Assembly: GCA_902493795.1 (NCBI GenBank)
Contig: CABUQZ010000020.1
Span: 1-32,421 of the forward strand
Reading direction: 5' to 3'
DNA length: 32,421 nt
From: an uncultured Clostridium sp.
GTDB taxonomy: Bacteria; Bacillota_I; Bacilli_A; RF39; UBA660
This document shows positions 24,576 through 32,421 of this stretch, piece by piece. The notes below the pieces were generated by a model, which saw only the letters and a list, made by a program, of their open reading frames with translations, did not search any database and was not told the DNA's origin. A program made the translations under genes and the position numbers. Position 1 is the stretch's first letter, and each line of letters begins with the position of its first letter.

Positions 24576-27500
24576 AATTATACACTACTCCACCCCATTC
24601 TACTGCTGTAAATCCAACTCTTTCAAATGTAGGTAAGTTTTGTTCCTTTATATCAACTTTTTTATCAACTTTCTTTACATGTATTGCTACTCTTAATAGT
24701 GAATCAGGTTTAGGAGTAATATTTAATTTATTATAAGAATCTCTTTCCTCAGTTAATTCAAAATATACAAGACTTTTTCCATTCTTTTCTAATATTGGTA
24801 ACCAGTACATGATAAATTCATTTCTTTCTCTATCATTAAATCCTAACATAGTAAGTTTTTCTTCCAAAAACTCAATTGCATTATCTTTTTCTAAATAAAA
24901 TCCACTACTAAAGTTTACTTTATGATTTAAATCTTCTTCCCAATATAATCCATAGTAATATTTACCATCTTCATCATATAAATCTCCATTAGTTTTAGCA
25001 AGAACTTTCCAGCTATCTTTATATTTTGGATAAGTTGTACTTAAGTAATCTTTATTTTCAAATGATACTTCTACATTTGTATCCTTTTCTGGATATAAGT
25101 ATAATACTGGTTTTGCATATCCTCCTATTTGTGGAAGATCATATTTTTTAGTTTCATGTGTATCGATATTAAAGTAATATTCAACTCCACTAGAAGGACC
25201 ATTTTCACCAGTTTCTATTATTAGATAAATACCCGCTTCCTTTTCATTTTCATTAGCTAAAACGTTAGAGTCATAATATCCTGAAATCATTGAATGATAT
25301 ATATAATTATCTTTCCATCCACCTAAAGTAACAGATAAATCTTCTTCATCTTTTATAACAATACTATTATTTTCTACTACTACAAAGAAATGTCCAATAA
25401 CATCTAATACTTTATTAAATTTATATCTATTTATTTCATTACCTTTATTATCGTATTTATGTACTACATTATTATCTCTAAAGAATAAGTAATCTCCATC
25501 TAAGCTAAGTGTACTTGATGAAATATTTTTCAAAACAAGCTTTAAATCAGTAGTATATAAATCTACCATACCAGGTCCACCAACACAGTCAGTTTCACCA
25601 AGAGTTATATAGTTATCACCATAACCATCAAAATTCATACCTCCACATTGATAAAGATCATTAGTTTCAATATTCATTAATTCTTCTTCAGTAATTAAAT
25701 TTAATAAAATAGTTTCTTTATCATCACCATATCCTTGATATGCTTGAACTCTTTTTAAATTAATATATTTATAATCATAGTAGTCATGAGATTCAAATAA
25801 TTTTTTATCCTTTCTAATATCATATAATAGAGTGCTGTCTATATTAGATAAATATTCCATACCATATTGATCTTTTTCGTATTTAATTCCCTTACGTGCT
25901 TCAATTCCAAATATATTATTTACAGTATTTGATGATGTGTTACCAGAAATTAAAATAAATTTATACATCTCATAATCGTTATCAATTCCTAAAATTAAGC
26001 CTTGATTTAAAGAAGAATCATATATTTTTATTTTGTCTCCATCTTTATAGATAGTAACAGCTCCGATAACCTTCCAATTAGAATCATATCTATAAAATGA
26101 ATCAAATATTTCAAATTCTTTATTTTGAACACTTACTTTTCCCATTGGAGAAGAATTAGGTCTTGGTTTTGTAGTAGTATATTTTCCACTAGAATAGTAA
26201 AAATCAATTATCTCGCCACTTGTAAAACTTTGAAGTTTAATATCTTTAAGTGGAGTATTTTGTTCTTTATCTTCTTTGTCATCCTTATCACTAGGAGAAT
26301 CACCATCATTAGGTTTATCTTTATCATCTTTTTCTTCTGTATCCTTATCATCTTTCTTATCAGATGAATTAGCTTTTTCTTTATCTTGTAAAACAAAATA
26401 TAATAAAACAGCAAATATAATTAATAAAATAATTATAAGAATAATTCCAAAAGTCATTGCTTTGCTTTTCTTTTCCTTTGTTTTTACTTCAACAATTGGT
26501 TTAACATCTTTATTTTCCTGTATTATAACTTTATCATCATCTTTAGAATCATCGAAATTATTTTGATTTAATGTCGCTTCTTCTAAAATAGTAACCTTAG
26601 CCCCGCACTTTTGACAAAATTTATCATTATCATTTAATTCTTCATGACAAACTTCACATAATTTCTTTTTTTCTTTGGAATTACAAGAATTATCGTCTTT
26701 AGAATTCTTCTTATCCTTTTCTTTTTTTGAAGAAATTTCCAAATCTTTTTTATTTTTATCAATATTTGATGCCTCAACTAAAACTTTTGAACCACATTTT
26801 TCACAAAATAAATCCTCTTGATTTAATAAAGCTCCACAATTAGAACATTCTTTTTTATTTAATTCTTTATTTTCGTCCTTATCTTTTTTTTCTTTAGTTT
26901 TTCTTTTATCTTCTTTATCATTTTTGTTGTTATCTTTTTTCGAAGTATTCTTTTCATCATTTTCTTCAATAGTAGTGTCAATATCTAAAGTATCATTTAA
27001 TTGTATAACTACTTCAGCTCCACATTTCTGGCAGAATTTATCACCGTCATCTAAATCAGCATCACATACAAGACACTTTCTTTTATCTTTAGATTTTTTC
27101 TTTCTATCATGCTTTTCTTCATCATTAGATTTATCATCTTTATCTATTTTATCATTTGTAGTAGTTTCATCATCTTTTATTTCATCACTAGAATTGTTAT
27201 CTACATCATCAATAACTTCAGAACCACACTTTTGACAGAATCTATCTCCATTATTTAATGGTGCTCCGCAAACGATACAAAATAATGCATATTCTTGTGG
27301 TTCCATTGTCTTATCATCTTCATCTTGAAAATCGTTACTTTCATTATCGTATTGAACAACTTCCGTTCCACATTTCTTGCAAAATCTATCATCTTCACTT
27401 AAAGTCTCACCACAAGATAAACATACTTTCTTGTCTTCATAACTATCTTTTTCTTTAGATTTTTTGTTTTTATCATTTTTCTCTTCTTTATCATCTTTAT

Positions 27501-27744
27501 CATCATCTTTATCATCAAAAGAAGAAGTTAATTTCTGATCATCTAAAACCTCTTTACCACATTTTTGACAGAATTTATCTTCATAATCTAATAAATTCCC
27601 ACAACCAATACAGTACTTATTTTCACTCTTTTTATTATATGAAGAATTTTCTTCTTCAAGGTTTACCTTAGAACCACATTTTTCGCAAAAAAGATCCACT
27701 TCACCTAATAAATTACCACAGTTTTCACAAAATCTCTTTCCCAA
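24574..27744 (-). CDS. Seven-zinc-ribbon membrane protein with large C-terminal outer region
   Basis: The 1056-aa protein opens with seven CxxC...CxxC zinc ribbons, for example FCENCG/FCEKCGSKV, YCIGCG/FCQKCGKEV, VCLSCG/FCKKCGTEV; the fifth and seventh use CxxCD and CxxCH in the first knuckle. They are joined by highly charged Lys/Asp/Glu linkers and occupy about residues 1-390. One membrane span follows near residues 431-453 (IILIIILLIIFAVLLYFVL), then an acidic linker and a large C-terminal region, by topology outside the cell. It has repeated strand-turn units (about 500-860) and a distinctive end domain (AKPVLYLYPEKDTNVEVSF ... YYYGLYWEE ... EWGG) that I have seen as a conserved domain of bacterial surface proteins without a firm name. 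The start is TTG at 27744: an in-frame TGA lies two codons upstream, no ATG occurs until deep in the protein, and AGGAG (27754-27758) is 9 bases away. The function is unknown; a sensor or anchor role is inference. Confidence 0.8.
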   Translation of the reverse strand: MGKRFCENCGNLLGEVDLFCEKCGSKVNLEEENSSYNKKSENKYCIGCGNLLDYEDKFCQKCGKEVLDDQKLTSSFDDKDDDKDDKEEKNDKNKKSKEKDSYEDKKVCLSCGETLSEDDRFCKKCGTEVVQYDNESNDFQDEDDKTMEPQEYALFCIVCGAPLNNGDRFCQKCGSEVIDDVDNNSSDEIKDDETTTNDKIDKDDKSNDEEKHDRKKKSKDKRKCLVCDADLDDGDKFCQKCGAEVVIQLNDTLDIDTTIEENDEKNTSKKDNNKNDKEDKRKTKEKKDKDENKELNKKECSNCGALLNQEDLFCEKCGSKVLVEASNIDKNKKDLEISSKKEKDKKNSKDDNSCNSKEKKKLCEVCHEELNDNDKFCQKCGAKVTILEEATLNQNNFDDSKDDDKVIIQENKDVKPIVEVKTKEKKSKAMTFGIILIIILLIIFAVLLYFVLQDKEKANSSDKKDDKDTEEKDDKDKPNDGDSPSDKDDKEDKEQNTPLKDIKLQSFTSGEIIDFYYSSGKYTTTKPRPNSSPMGKVSVQNKEFEIFDSFYRYDSNWKVIGAVTIYKDGDKIKIYDSSLNQGLILGIDNDYEMYKFILISGNTSSNTVNNIFGIEARKGIKYEKDQYGMEYLSNIDSTLLYDIRKDKKLFESHDYYDYKYINLKRVQAYQGYGDDKETILLNLITEEELMNIETNDLYQCGGMNFDGYGDNYITLGETDCVGGPGMVDLYTTDLKLVLKNISSSTLSLDGDYLFFRDNNVVHKYDNKGNEINRYKFNKVLDVIGHFFVVVENNSIVIKDEEDLSVTLGGWKDNYIYHSMISGYYDSNVLANENEKEAGIYLIIETGENGPSSGVEYYFNIDTHETKKYDLPQIGGYAKPVLYLYPEKDTNVEVSFENKDYLSTTYPKYKDSWKVLAKTNGDLYDEDGKYYYGLYWEEDLNHKVNFSSGFYLEKDNAIEFLEEKLTMLGFNDRERNEFIMYWLPILEKNGKSLVYFELTEERDSYNKLNITPKPDSLLRVAIHVKKVDKKVDIKEQNLPTFERVGFTAVEWGGVVYN

Positions 27745-27884
27745 ATCTGATCACTCCTATCATTAAAAGTATATCATTTATCCATAAAAATATAAATATA
27801 AAAAGATATAAGAACCATATTATTTAAAGATATTTTAATCTGATTTACACCTCAATAATTAATAATTAAATTGTTAAATTAAAA

Positions 27885-27916
27885 CAAAACAAAAAATAAC
27901 AACATAAGTTGCTATT
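27885..27916 (-). terminator. Terminator overlapping the deoB stop codon
   Basis: Arms 27895-27903 and 27908-27916 form a 9-pair stem (one G-U) with a 4-base loop. U-rich sequence follows on the minus strand (27891-27896 and beyond). The deoB stop TAG (27912-27914) lies in the stem. Confidence 0.75.
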
Positions 27917-29081
27917 TTAAACTATCAAGAAAACTTTCTCCAATTTCAGGAACCTCTACATTAAAGTTATCTGCAATAGTTGCGCCAATATCAGCCATAG
28001 TTTTAAGTGGTTCTAACTTTTTAGGTTCTTTAAATCTTCTTCCATAAATCATTACAGGTACATTTTCTCTTGTATGTGAGTTACCAGGGGAAGTTGGATC
28101 ACTTCCATGATCAGATGTAATGATTAACAAGTCATCTGCTTCAAGCTTATTTAAAATTAGTGGAATTTCAACATCTAACTCTTCAATTGCTTTTCCATAT
28201 CCTTCAACATCTCTATTATGTCCATATAATGAATCAAAATCATTCAAATTAACGAAGCATAACCCAGTAAACTTCTTTTCCATAATATCAGTTAACTTAG
28301 TAATTGTATCCATATTATTATTTGATGATTTAACTATTTTAGTAATTCCTTCACCATCAAAAATATCATTTATTTTACCAATAGATATAACACTGTAACC
28401 ACTATCTTTCAAGAAATTTAAAACACTTCTTTTAGGTGGTTTAACAGCATAGTCACATCTATCTTGAGTAAACTTAAACTTACCAGGTTTCCCTGTAAAT
28501 GGTCTTGCAATTACTCTTGCAATTTTATATTCGTCAACAAGAGTCAACTTTCTTATCTTTTCACAATATTGGTAAAGTTTTGGAATTGGAACAACATCTT
28601 CATGTGCTGCAACTTGTAATGTTGAGTCACTTGAAGTATAAATTATTAAACTTCCATAAGATAAATGTCTTTCTCCTAATTCGTTAATTATCTGTTCTCC
28701 ATTAACAACTTTATTTCCTATTACTCTTTTTCCAGTTACTTGTTCAATCTGCTCTAAAAGTTCTCTTGGAAATGCTTTCTCAACAAATACTTTAAATGGT
28801 ATTGTACTTTTAATACCCATAAGCTCATAGTGAGATGATAAACTATCCTTTCCAACATTAGTAGGTTTTGCAATTGTATAATAAGCATCAGTATCTTCTT
28901 TATCACTCATGTTTATTGTATTAACAAAACCTAACTTTTCAAGATTAGGAATAAATAAATCATAATTATCCATTATATGCTTTAATGTATTAGATCCAAC
29001 ATCACCATATTGATTTGCATCAAGAGCTTCCCCTACTCCTAAAGAATCAAGTACTATTAAAAATATTCTTTTAAAACGCAT
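27912..29081 (-). CDS. deoB: Phosphopentomutase
   Basis: DeoB (389 aa) interconverts ribose- or deoxyribose-1-phosphate and the 5-phosphate, linking nucleoside salvage to sugar metabolism in the cytoplasm. The alkaline-phosphatase-fold metal site is visible: VLDSLGVGE (D12), GSNTLKHI, GHNRD and TSDHGSDPTSPGNSHTREN. The cap domain lies between. The length is normal. AGGAGA lies before the ATG, and it starts 9 bases after xerD, a pairing also found in Bacillus (xerD-drm). No purine nucleoside phosphorylase gene follows here. Confidence 0.97.
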   Translation of the reverse strand: MRFKRIFLIVLDSLGVGEALDANQYGDVGSNTLKHIMDNYDLFIPNLEKLGFVNTINMSDKEDTDAYYTIAKPTNVGKDSLSSHYELMGIKSTIPFKVFVEKAFPRELLEQIEQVTGKRVIGNKVVNGEQIINELGERHLSYGSLIIYTSSDSTLQVAAHEDVVPIPKLYQYCEKIRKLTLVDEYKIARVIARPFTGKPGKFKFTQDRCDYAVKPPKRSVLNFLKDSGYSVISIGKINDIFDGEGITKIVKSSNNNMDTITKLTDIMEKKFTGLCFVNLNDFDSLYGHNRDVEGYGKAIEELDVEIPLILNKLEADDLLIITSDHGSDPTSPGNSHTRENVPVMIYGRRFKEPKKLEPLKTMADIGATIADNFNVEVPEIGESFLDSLK

Positions 29082-29090
29082 AATATTCTC

Positions 29091-29987
29091 CTATTTTTTA
29101 CTTCTTGGATGATATTCTATATAATCATTTTGAACTTTTTTATTCGTAATATGAGTATATATCCTTGTAGTAGCAATATCGCTATGTCCCAACATTTCTT
29201 GTATACTTCTTAAATCTGCACCATTTTCAAGTAAATGTGTTGCAAAACTATGACGCAAACTATGAGGTGAAACATCCTTTTTAATACCCTTTTCCAACAA
29301 TAACTTTTTCAAGATTTTAAAAAAACTAAATCTAGATAAACTCGAACCATGACTATTTAAAAATAAATAATCAGATATTTTTTTCTTATTAATAAGTTTA
29401 TTTCTACCAAACTCTAAATAGTTATTTAAAGAATCAATAATATATTCCCCAATTGGAACGATACGCTCTTTACTACCTTTTCCAAAACATCTAACAACAC
29501 AGTTTTCAAAATCGATATCTGAAAGTTTAAGATTTAAAAGTTCAGATATTCTAAGTCCTGTGCCATAAAGTAATTCTAGCATAGCTTTGTTACGATAGTC
29601 AAATGGTGTAATAGTTTTAATATCTAGCAAAATGTCAACTTCTTCAATAGTTAAAACATTAGGAAGACTTTTTCTAAGCTTAGGTCTTTCAATAGTTAAA
29701 GAATAATCAACATCAATTCTACTAGTAGCAAGCAAATACTTATGAAAGTTTTTTATAGTAGTAAGTTTTCTTGCAATTGATTTAGTAGAATAATCATTTT
29801 TACCTAAATATTCTAAATATGCTTCAATATCATTTTTATTAACTAAAGAAATATCTTCTTTCTTTCTCTCATTTTCTAAAAATTCTTTATAAAACTTTAA
29901 ATCTCTAATATAAGAACTAGTTGTATTCTTTGCCATTCTTCTTTCAAAAATTAAATAATTCTTATAATTATCAATATCGTTATCCAT
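29091..29987 (-). CDS. xerD: Tyrosine recombinase XerD
   Basis: This 298-aa site-specific recombinase would resolve chromosome dimers with a partner Xer protein. The N-terminal SAM-like DNA-binding domain occupies residues 1-85. The catalytic residues are all present: R146 (GTGLRISEL), K170 (FGKGSKER), H242 and R245 (PHSLRHSFATH), H268 (LGHSD) and nucleophile Y277 (RIYTH). GGTGG stands before the ATG. Its position next to deoB supports the chromosomal XerD assignment over a mobile-element integrase. XerC and XerD cannot be separated with full certainty by eye. Confidence 0.88.
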   Translation of the reverse strand: MDNDIDNYKNYLIFERRMAKNTTSSYIRDLKFYKEFLENERKKEDISLVNKNDIEAYLEYLGKNDYSTKSIARKLTTIKNFHKYLLATSRIDVDYSLTIERPKLRKSLPNVLTIEEVDILLDIKTITPFDYRNKAMLELLYGTGLRISELLNLKLSDIDFENCVVRCFGKGSKERIVPIGEYIIDSLNNYLEFGRNKLINKKKISDYLFLNSHGSSLSRFSFFKILKKLLLEKGIKKDVSPHSLRHSFATHLLENGADLRSIQEMLGHSDIATTRIYTHITNKKVQNDYIEYHPRSKK

Positions 29988-30039
29988 ATTACCACCACAT
30001 ATATATTATATCTCATTTTATTTTTTTTGATTAGTTCTT

Positions 30040-30066
30040 TTGATTAATATTAAAATTTGATAAAAT
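30040..30066 (+). promoter_or_regulatory. Promoter of rarA
   Basis: An extended -10 TGATAAAAT (30058-30066) with a TTGATT (30040-30045) at a short 15-base spacing, 18 bases before the ATG. The same TGATAAAAT box stands at 594-602, in the HTH promoter and before the 1552-aa gene (17962-17970). Confidence 0.5.
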
Positions 30067-30083
30067 ATGGATGGTGATTAATT

Positions 30084-31307
30084 ATGGATAAACCTTTAGC
30101 ACTTAAACTTGCACCTAAAAGTATTGATGAAGTATTAGGTCAAAAACACTTATTAGGTGAAGGAAAAATATTAAGAAATTTAGTTAATAATGGTAAATTG
30201 CCATCAATAATTTTATATGGACGACCTGGTATTGGTAAAACTTCGATTGCAAATGCTATAGTAAAAGACTTAAATGTTCGTTATAGAAGTTTTAATGCTA
30301 CTATTAATAATAAACATGATTTTGATATCATTGTAGAAGAAGCTAAAATGTATGATGGCCTAGTAGTAATAATAGATGAAATACATAGATTAAATAAAGA
30401 TAAACAAGACTTATTACTACCCCAAATAGAAAGTGGTTTAATAACGATTATTGGTCTTACTACAAGTAATCCATATCATAAGATAAACCCTGCTATTAGA
30501 AGTAGATGTCATCTTTTTGAATTAGAACCATTAAGTGAAGAAGATATAAAAGAAGGACTTATTAGAGCATGTAAATATGAAGATTTAAAAGGAATAGAAA
30601 TAACTGATGAAGCACTTAACTACATTGCAGCAATATCAAATAATGACCTACGTTATGCCTATAATTTATTAGAAGTAGCATTCTTCTCATCTAATACTAA
30701 GAAAATTGATTTAGATCACATAAAATTAATAAATAATAAACCAGCTTTTTTTCATGACAAAGATGAAGATGGACATTACGATGTTTTATCAGCATTTCAA
30801 AAATCAATTAGAGGAAGTGACGTTAACGCTTCCCTTCATTATCTTGCTAGACTACTAGAAGCAGGAGACTTAGATAGTATCTTTAGAAGACTAAGCGTAA
30901 TCTGTTATGAAGATATAGGCCTTGCTAACCCGCAAATAGGTCCAAGACTAAAAGCTGCAATTGATGCAGCAGACTTAGTAGGATTCCCAGAGTGTGTTAT
31001 CCCACTAGGTGAAATAGTAATAGAAATGGCACTATCTCCTAAATCTAATTCGGCTGAGAAAGCAATATTTCAAGCACTTGATGACGTAAGAACTGGAAAA
31101 TGTGATAAAGTTCCAAGTCATATAAATAGCAAAGCAATTGGTTACCTTTACCCACATGACTATAAAGGTGACTTTGTAGTACAAGAATACATGCCAGATA
31201 ACCTAAGAAACAAAAACTATTATGTACCTAAAGAAACAAGTCAATATGAAAGAACACTAAAACAAATAAAAGAAAGTATAGATAGACTAAAAAAAGGATC
31301 AAAATGA
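30084..31307 (+). CDS. rarA: Replication-associated recombination protein RarA (AAA+ ATPase)
   Basis: RarA/MgsA (407 aa) is an AAA+ ATPase acting at stalled replication forks. Walker A is GRPGIGKT (46-53), Walker B VVIIDEIH (D98, E99), sensor 1 GLTTSNP, and the C-terminal tetramerisation domain shows SAFQKSIRGSDVNASLHYL, EDIGLANPQ and GYLYPHDY. The usual GPPGTGKT is GRPGIGKT here. GGTGATT precedes the ATG. Its stop codon and that of convergent mtnN lie in the same terminator hairpin. Confidence 0.95.
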   Translation: MDKPLALKLAPKSIDEVLGQKHLLGEGKILRNLVNNGKLPSIILYGRPGIGKTSIANAIVKDLNVRYRSFNATINNKHDFDIIVEEAKMYDGLVVIIDEIHRLNKDKQDLLLPQIESGLITIIGLTTSNPYHKINPAIRSRCHLFELEPLSEEDIKEGLIRACKYEDLKGIEITDEALNYIAAISNNDLRYAYNLLEVAFFSSNTKKIDLDHIKLINNKPAFFHDKDEDGHYDVLSAFQKSIRGSDVNASLHYLARLLEAGDLDSIFRRLSVICYEDIGLANPQIGPRLKAAIDAADLVGFPECVIPLGEIVIEMALSPKSNSAEKAIFQALDDVRTGKCDKVPSHINSKAIGYLYPHDYKGDFVVQEYMPDNLRNKNYYVPKETSQYERTLKQIKESIDRLKKGSK

Positions 31308-31319
31308 TCCTTATTTTTT
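31291..31319. terminator. Bidirectional terminator shared by rarA and mtnN
   Basis: Arms 31294-31301 and 31305-31312 form an 8-bp stem (AAGGATCA/TGATCCTT) with a 3-base loop. A T-rich run follows on the plus strand (31314-31319) and a U-run on the minus strand (31289-31295 region). The rarA stop TGA (31305-31307) and the mtnN stop (31311-31313) both overlap the right arm. Confidence 0.85.
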
Positions 31320-31991
31320 ATTTAAACTTAAAAGTATCTTGTAAATTCCCTCCGCTACCTTATTAGAACTCTCATTTAAAAATTTATCGTATTCCATTTC
31401 ATTACCATTCAAACTATCAGAAATACTTCTAATAATTACGAAAGGAACTTTAGAAAGATAACAAACCTGGGCGATACTAGCTCCTTCCATTTCAACACAT
31501 AAAGCATTAAACTCTTTATTAATCTTTTCTTTCATAACAAGATCATTACAGAAAATATCACCTGATGCTATAACCCCTTTTTTAGCCCCATTTAAAGACT
31601 TAAGAGAAATATTAATTAAATACTCATCCGAATCGATAAATGTCCCAATATCAGGAATTTCACCCCTATTACGATTAAATGCTTTTAAATTAAAATCATG
31701 TTGAACAACACTGCTTCCAATAACAATATCACAAATATCTAAACTTTTACTAACGCTACCAGCAACACCAACGTTAAAAACATAATTAACATTCATAAAA
31801 TCGATTAACACTTGTGTAGTTCTAGCAGCATTAACTTTACCAACACCAGATAAAACTAAAATAACATCTATATCGTTTACCAAAGCTTGATAAAAAGTTA
31901 AATCATAAATCTTCTTCTCATTTACTACATTAACTTTTTCCTTAAAAGCACGAAGCTCTTCTTCCATTGCAAAAATAATTCCAACTCTCAT
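31311..31991 (-). CDS. mtnN: 5'-methylthioadenosine/S-adenosylhomocysteine nucleosidase
   Basis: MtnN (226 aa) hydrolyses methylthioadenosine and S-adenosylhomocysteine to adenine and the thioribose, recycling by-products of SAM-dependent reactions. The phosphorylase fold shows IIFAMEEE (general acid E12 region), VLSGVGKVNAA, NVGVAGS, the substrate-binding VEMEGAS (E169) and SISDSL with catalytic D192. The length is normal. AAGGT lies shortly before the ATG. It converges on rarA; its upstream region contains a 32-bp perfect palindrome. Confidence 0.95.
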   Translation of the reverse strand: MRVGIIFAMEEELRAFKEKVNVVNEKKIYDLTFYQALVNDIDVILVLSGVGKVNAARTTQVLIDFMNVNYVFNVGVAGSVSKSLDICDIVIGSSVVQHDFNLKAFNRNRGEIPDIGTFIDSDEYLINISLKSLNGAKKGVIASGDIFCNDLVMKEKINKEFNALCVEMEGASIAQVCYLSKVPFVIIRSISDSLNGNEMEYDKFLNESSNKVAEGIYKILLSLNKK

Positions 31992-32069
31992 ATTTACCTT
32001 GTATAATCAATCTTATAGGAAATGAGTTAAATTTTTATAGATTGATTAATTCCTTTCTATATATTTTTT

Positions 32070-32101
32070 AAATTATTATACTTCTAGAAGTATAATAATT
32101 T
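32070..32101. repeat. 32-bp perfect palindrome upstream of mtnN
   Basis: Bases 32070-32101 are an exact palindrome without a loop, centred on CTAG (32084-32087), inner part CTTCTAGAAG. Each arm contains a TATAAT facing outward (32091-32096 plus, 32075-32080 minus). No T-run follows on either strand, so it is not a normal terminator. Confidence 0.8.
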
Positions 32102-32154
32102 CGCACTCACAAAAACAATTATAACAAAGAACAAAAGATTTAAAAAAATTTTTT

Positions 32155-32283
32155 TAATCTCTTTGAGCGTCACCACTCAAAATTCCTACTTCACAGATAG
32201 AGTACCCTCTATTCTCCATAGGCTTAAACTCCGATAGTCGCTACCGTACTCATTTAATTTATTTATTTTTTACTCATTTATTT
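32155..32283 (-). ncRNA. Probable right end of the IS element and 3' part of the TnpB guide RNA
   Basis: Directly after the tnpB stop lies a GC-richer, structured stretch unlike the flanks. It contains a hairpin with 6-bp arms TTTGAG/CTCAAA (32162-32167, 32176-32181) around an 8-base loop CGTCACCA, and further complementary patches such as AGAGTACCCTCT (32200-32211). In IS200/IS605 elements the right end following tnpB encodes the scaffold of the omega RNA and carries the hairpin recognised by the transposase. The exact 3' boundary and the target guide cannot be fixed from one copy. Confidence 0.5.
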
Positions 32284-32421
32284 TTATCTTTGATAACATA
32301 GTTTAAGCCCTTCAAACATAATATTAATACTTGCATTTAAATCTCGATTGTTTTCACATCCACATACATCACATACCCAGTCTCTTACACTTAAATCATT
32401 TGTCTTTTCTGTTTTGCTCTC
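32284..32421 (-). CDS. tnpB: TnpB-type RNA-guided nuclease, C-terminal end only
   Basis: The window ends within this gene; 45 codons are seen. WVCDVCG is the second knuckle of the TnpB zinc ribbon, and NRDLNASINI carries the RuvC-III catalytic Asp in the RDxNA motif, followed by the tail to the TAA at 32284-32286. TnpB proteins accompany IS200/IS605 or IS607 transposons and cut DNA guided by a transposon-encoded RNA. Which IS family, and whether a TnpA is present, lies beyond the window. Confidence 0.85.
   Translation of the reverse strand, partial: ESKTEKTNDLSVRDWVCDVCGCENNRDLNASINIMFEGLKLCYQR
32284..32421 (-). mobile_element. Right end of an IS200/IS605- or IS607-type element
   Basis: The tnpB 3' end plus the structured stretch 32155-32283 mark one end of a transposon. 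The element extends beyond base 32421. Its probable end is near 32155-32160, next to the AT-rich mtnN upstream region. Confidence 0.6.

Noticed and set aside
26276..27458. Several plus-strand frames of 66-103 codons rich in Ser, Leu and Phe
   Set aside because: They are mirror images of the Lys/Asp/Glu-rich linkers of the zinc-ribbon protein on the minus strand.
32041..32160. Palindrome 32070-32101 as a terminator of tnpB
   Set aside because: On the minus strand it is followed by A residues, not U, and it lies more than 180 bases past the stop.
1..32421. Mycoplasma-type code with TGA as tryptophan
   Set aside because: Tryptophan in the conserved proteins is TGG, and TGA ends rarA exactly at the expected C-terminus within its terminator.

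Overview
This is an AT-rich bacterial chromosome segment (I estimate below 30% GC by eye). Genes are tightly packed on both strands, Shine-Dalgarno sites are of the GGAGG or GGTGAT type, and genes end in short hairpin terminators. Tryptophan is TGG and TGA is used as a stop, so the code is the standard bacterial one. Gene content (uvrC, mutL, miaA, mtaB, a SpoVB-type flippase, a SpoIIM-like protein, mnmA, xerD-deoB, rarA, mtnN) points to a low-GC Firmicutes lineage, probably an uncultured gut Bacilli/Tenericutes-like bacterium. That placement is inference; the window holds no rRNA, and I see no tRNA or CRISPR array.

Layout. 1-660: the decayed 3' end of a phage-type lysin (one in-frame stop, one frameshift), two hairpins and an orphan promoter/RBS. 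668-3052 (minus): a mannose-1-phosphate guanylyltransferase, an unknown 252-aa protein and a YigZ/IMPACT protein. 3199-12543 (plus): DNA repair and tRNA modification genes (uvrC, a small membrane-anchored protein with mutL, an Rpn-family nuclease, miaA, a membrane-anchored charged protein, mtaB, an AlkD-like protein). 12540-14766 (minus): a flippase, an unknown protein and a 32-aa membrane peptide. 14869-16617 (plus): the SpoIIM-like gene and mnmA.

16620-24510 looks like an accessory region. It holds an HTH regulator whose promoter carries a perfect dyad, a broken sigma-factor fragment, a DUF4177-like small protein, and a 1552-aa cytoplasmic protein. The large protein has three diverged ~150-residue repeats, an unrecognised conserved middle region and a C-terminal OAS/CD-NTase-like nucleotidyltransferase with its acidic triad intact. 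A gene-poor 0.6-kb stretch and a multi-spanning membrane protein follow. The large protein is the best candidate in this window for an undescribed system. It resembles no standard CBASS operon because no effector gene sits beside it.

24574-32421: a 1056-aa protein with seven zinc ribbons, one membrane span and a large outer part; the xerD-deoB pair; rarA and mtnN converging on one shared terminator; and at the right edge the C-terminal end of a TnpB nuclease followed by a structured region that may be the 3' part of its guide RNA. A recurring feature is that stop codons lie inside the gene's own terminator hairpin (eight stop codons in seven hairpins).
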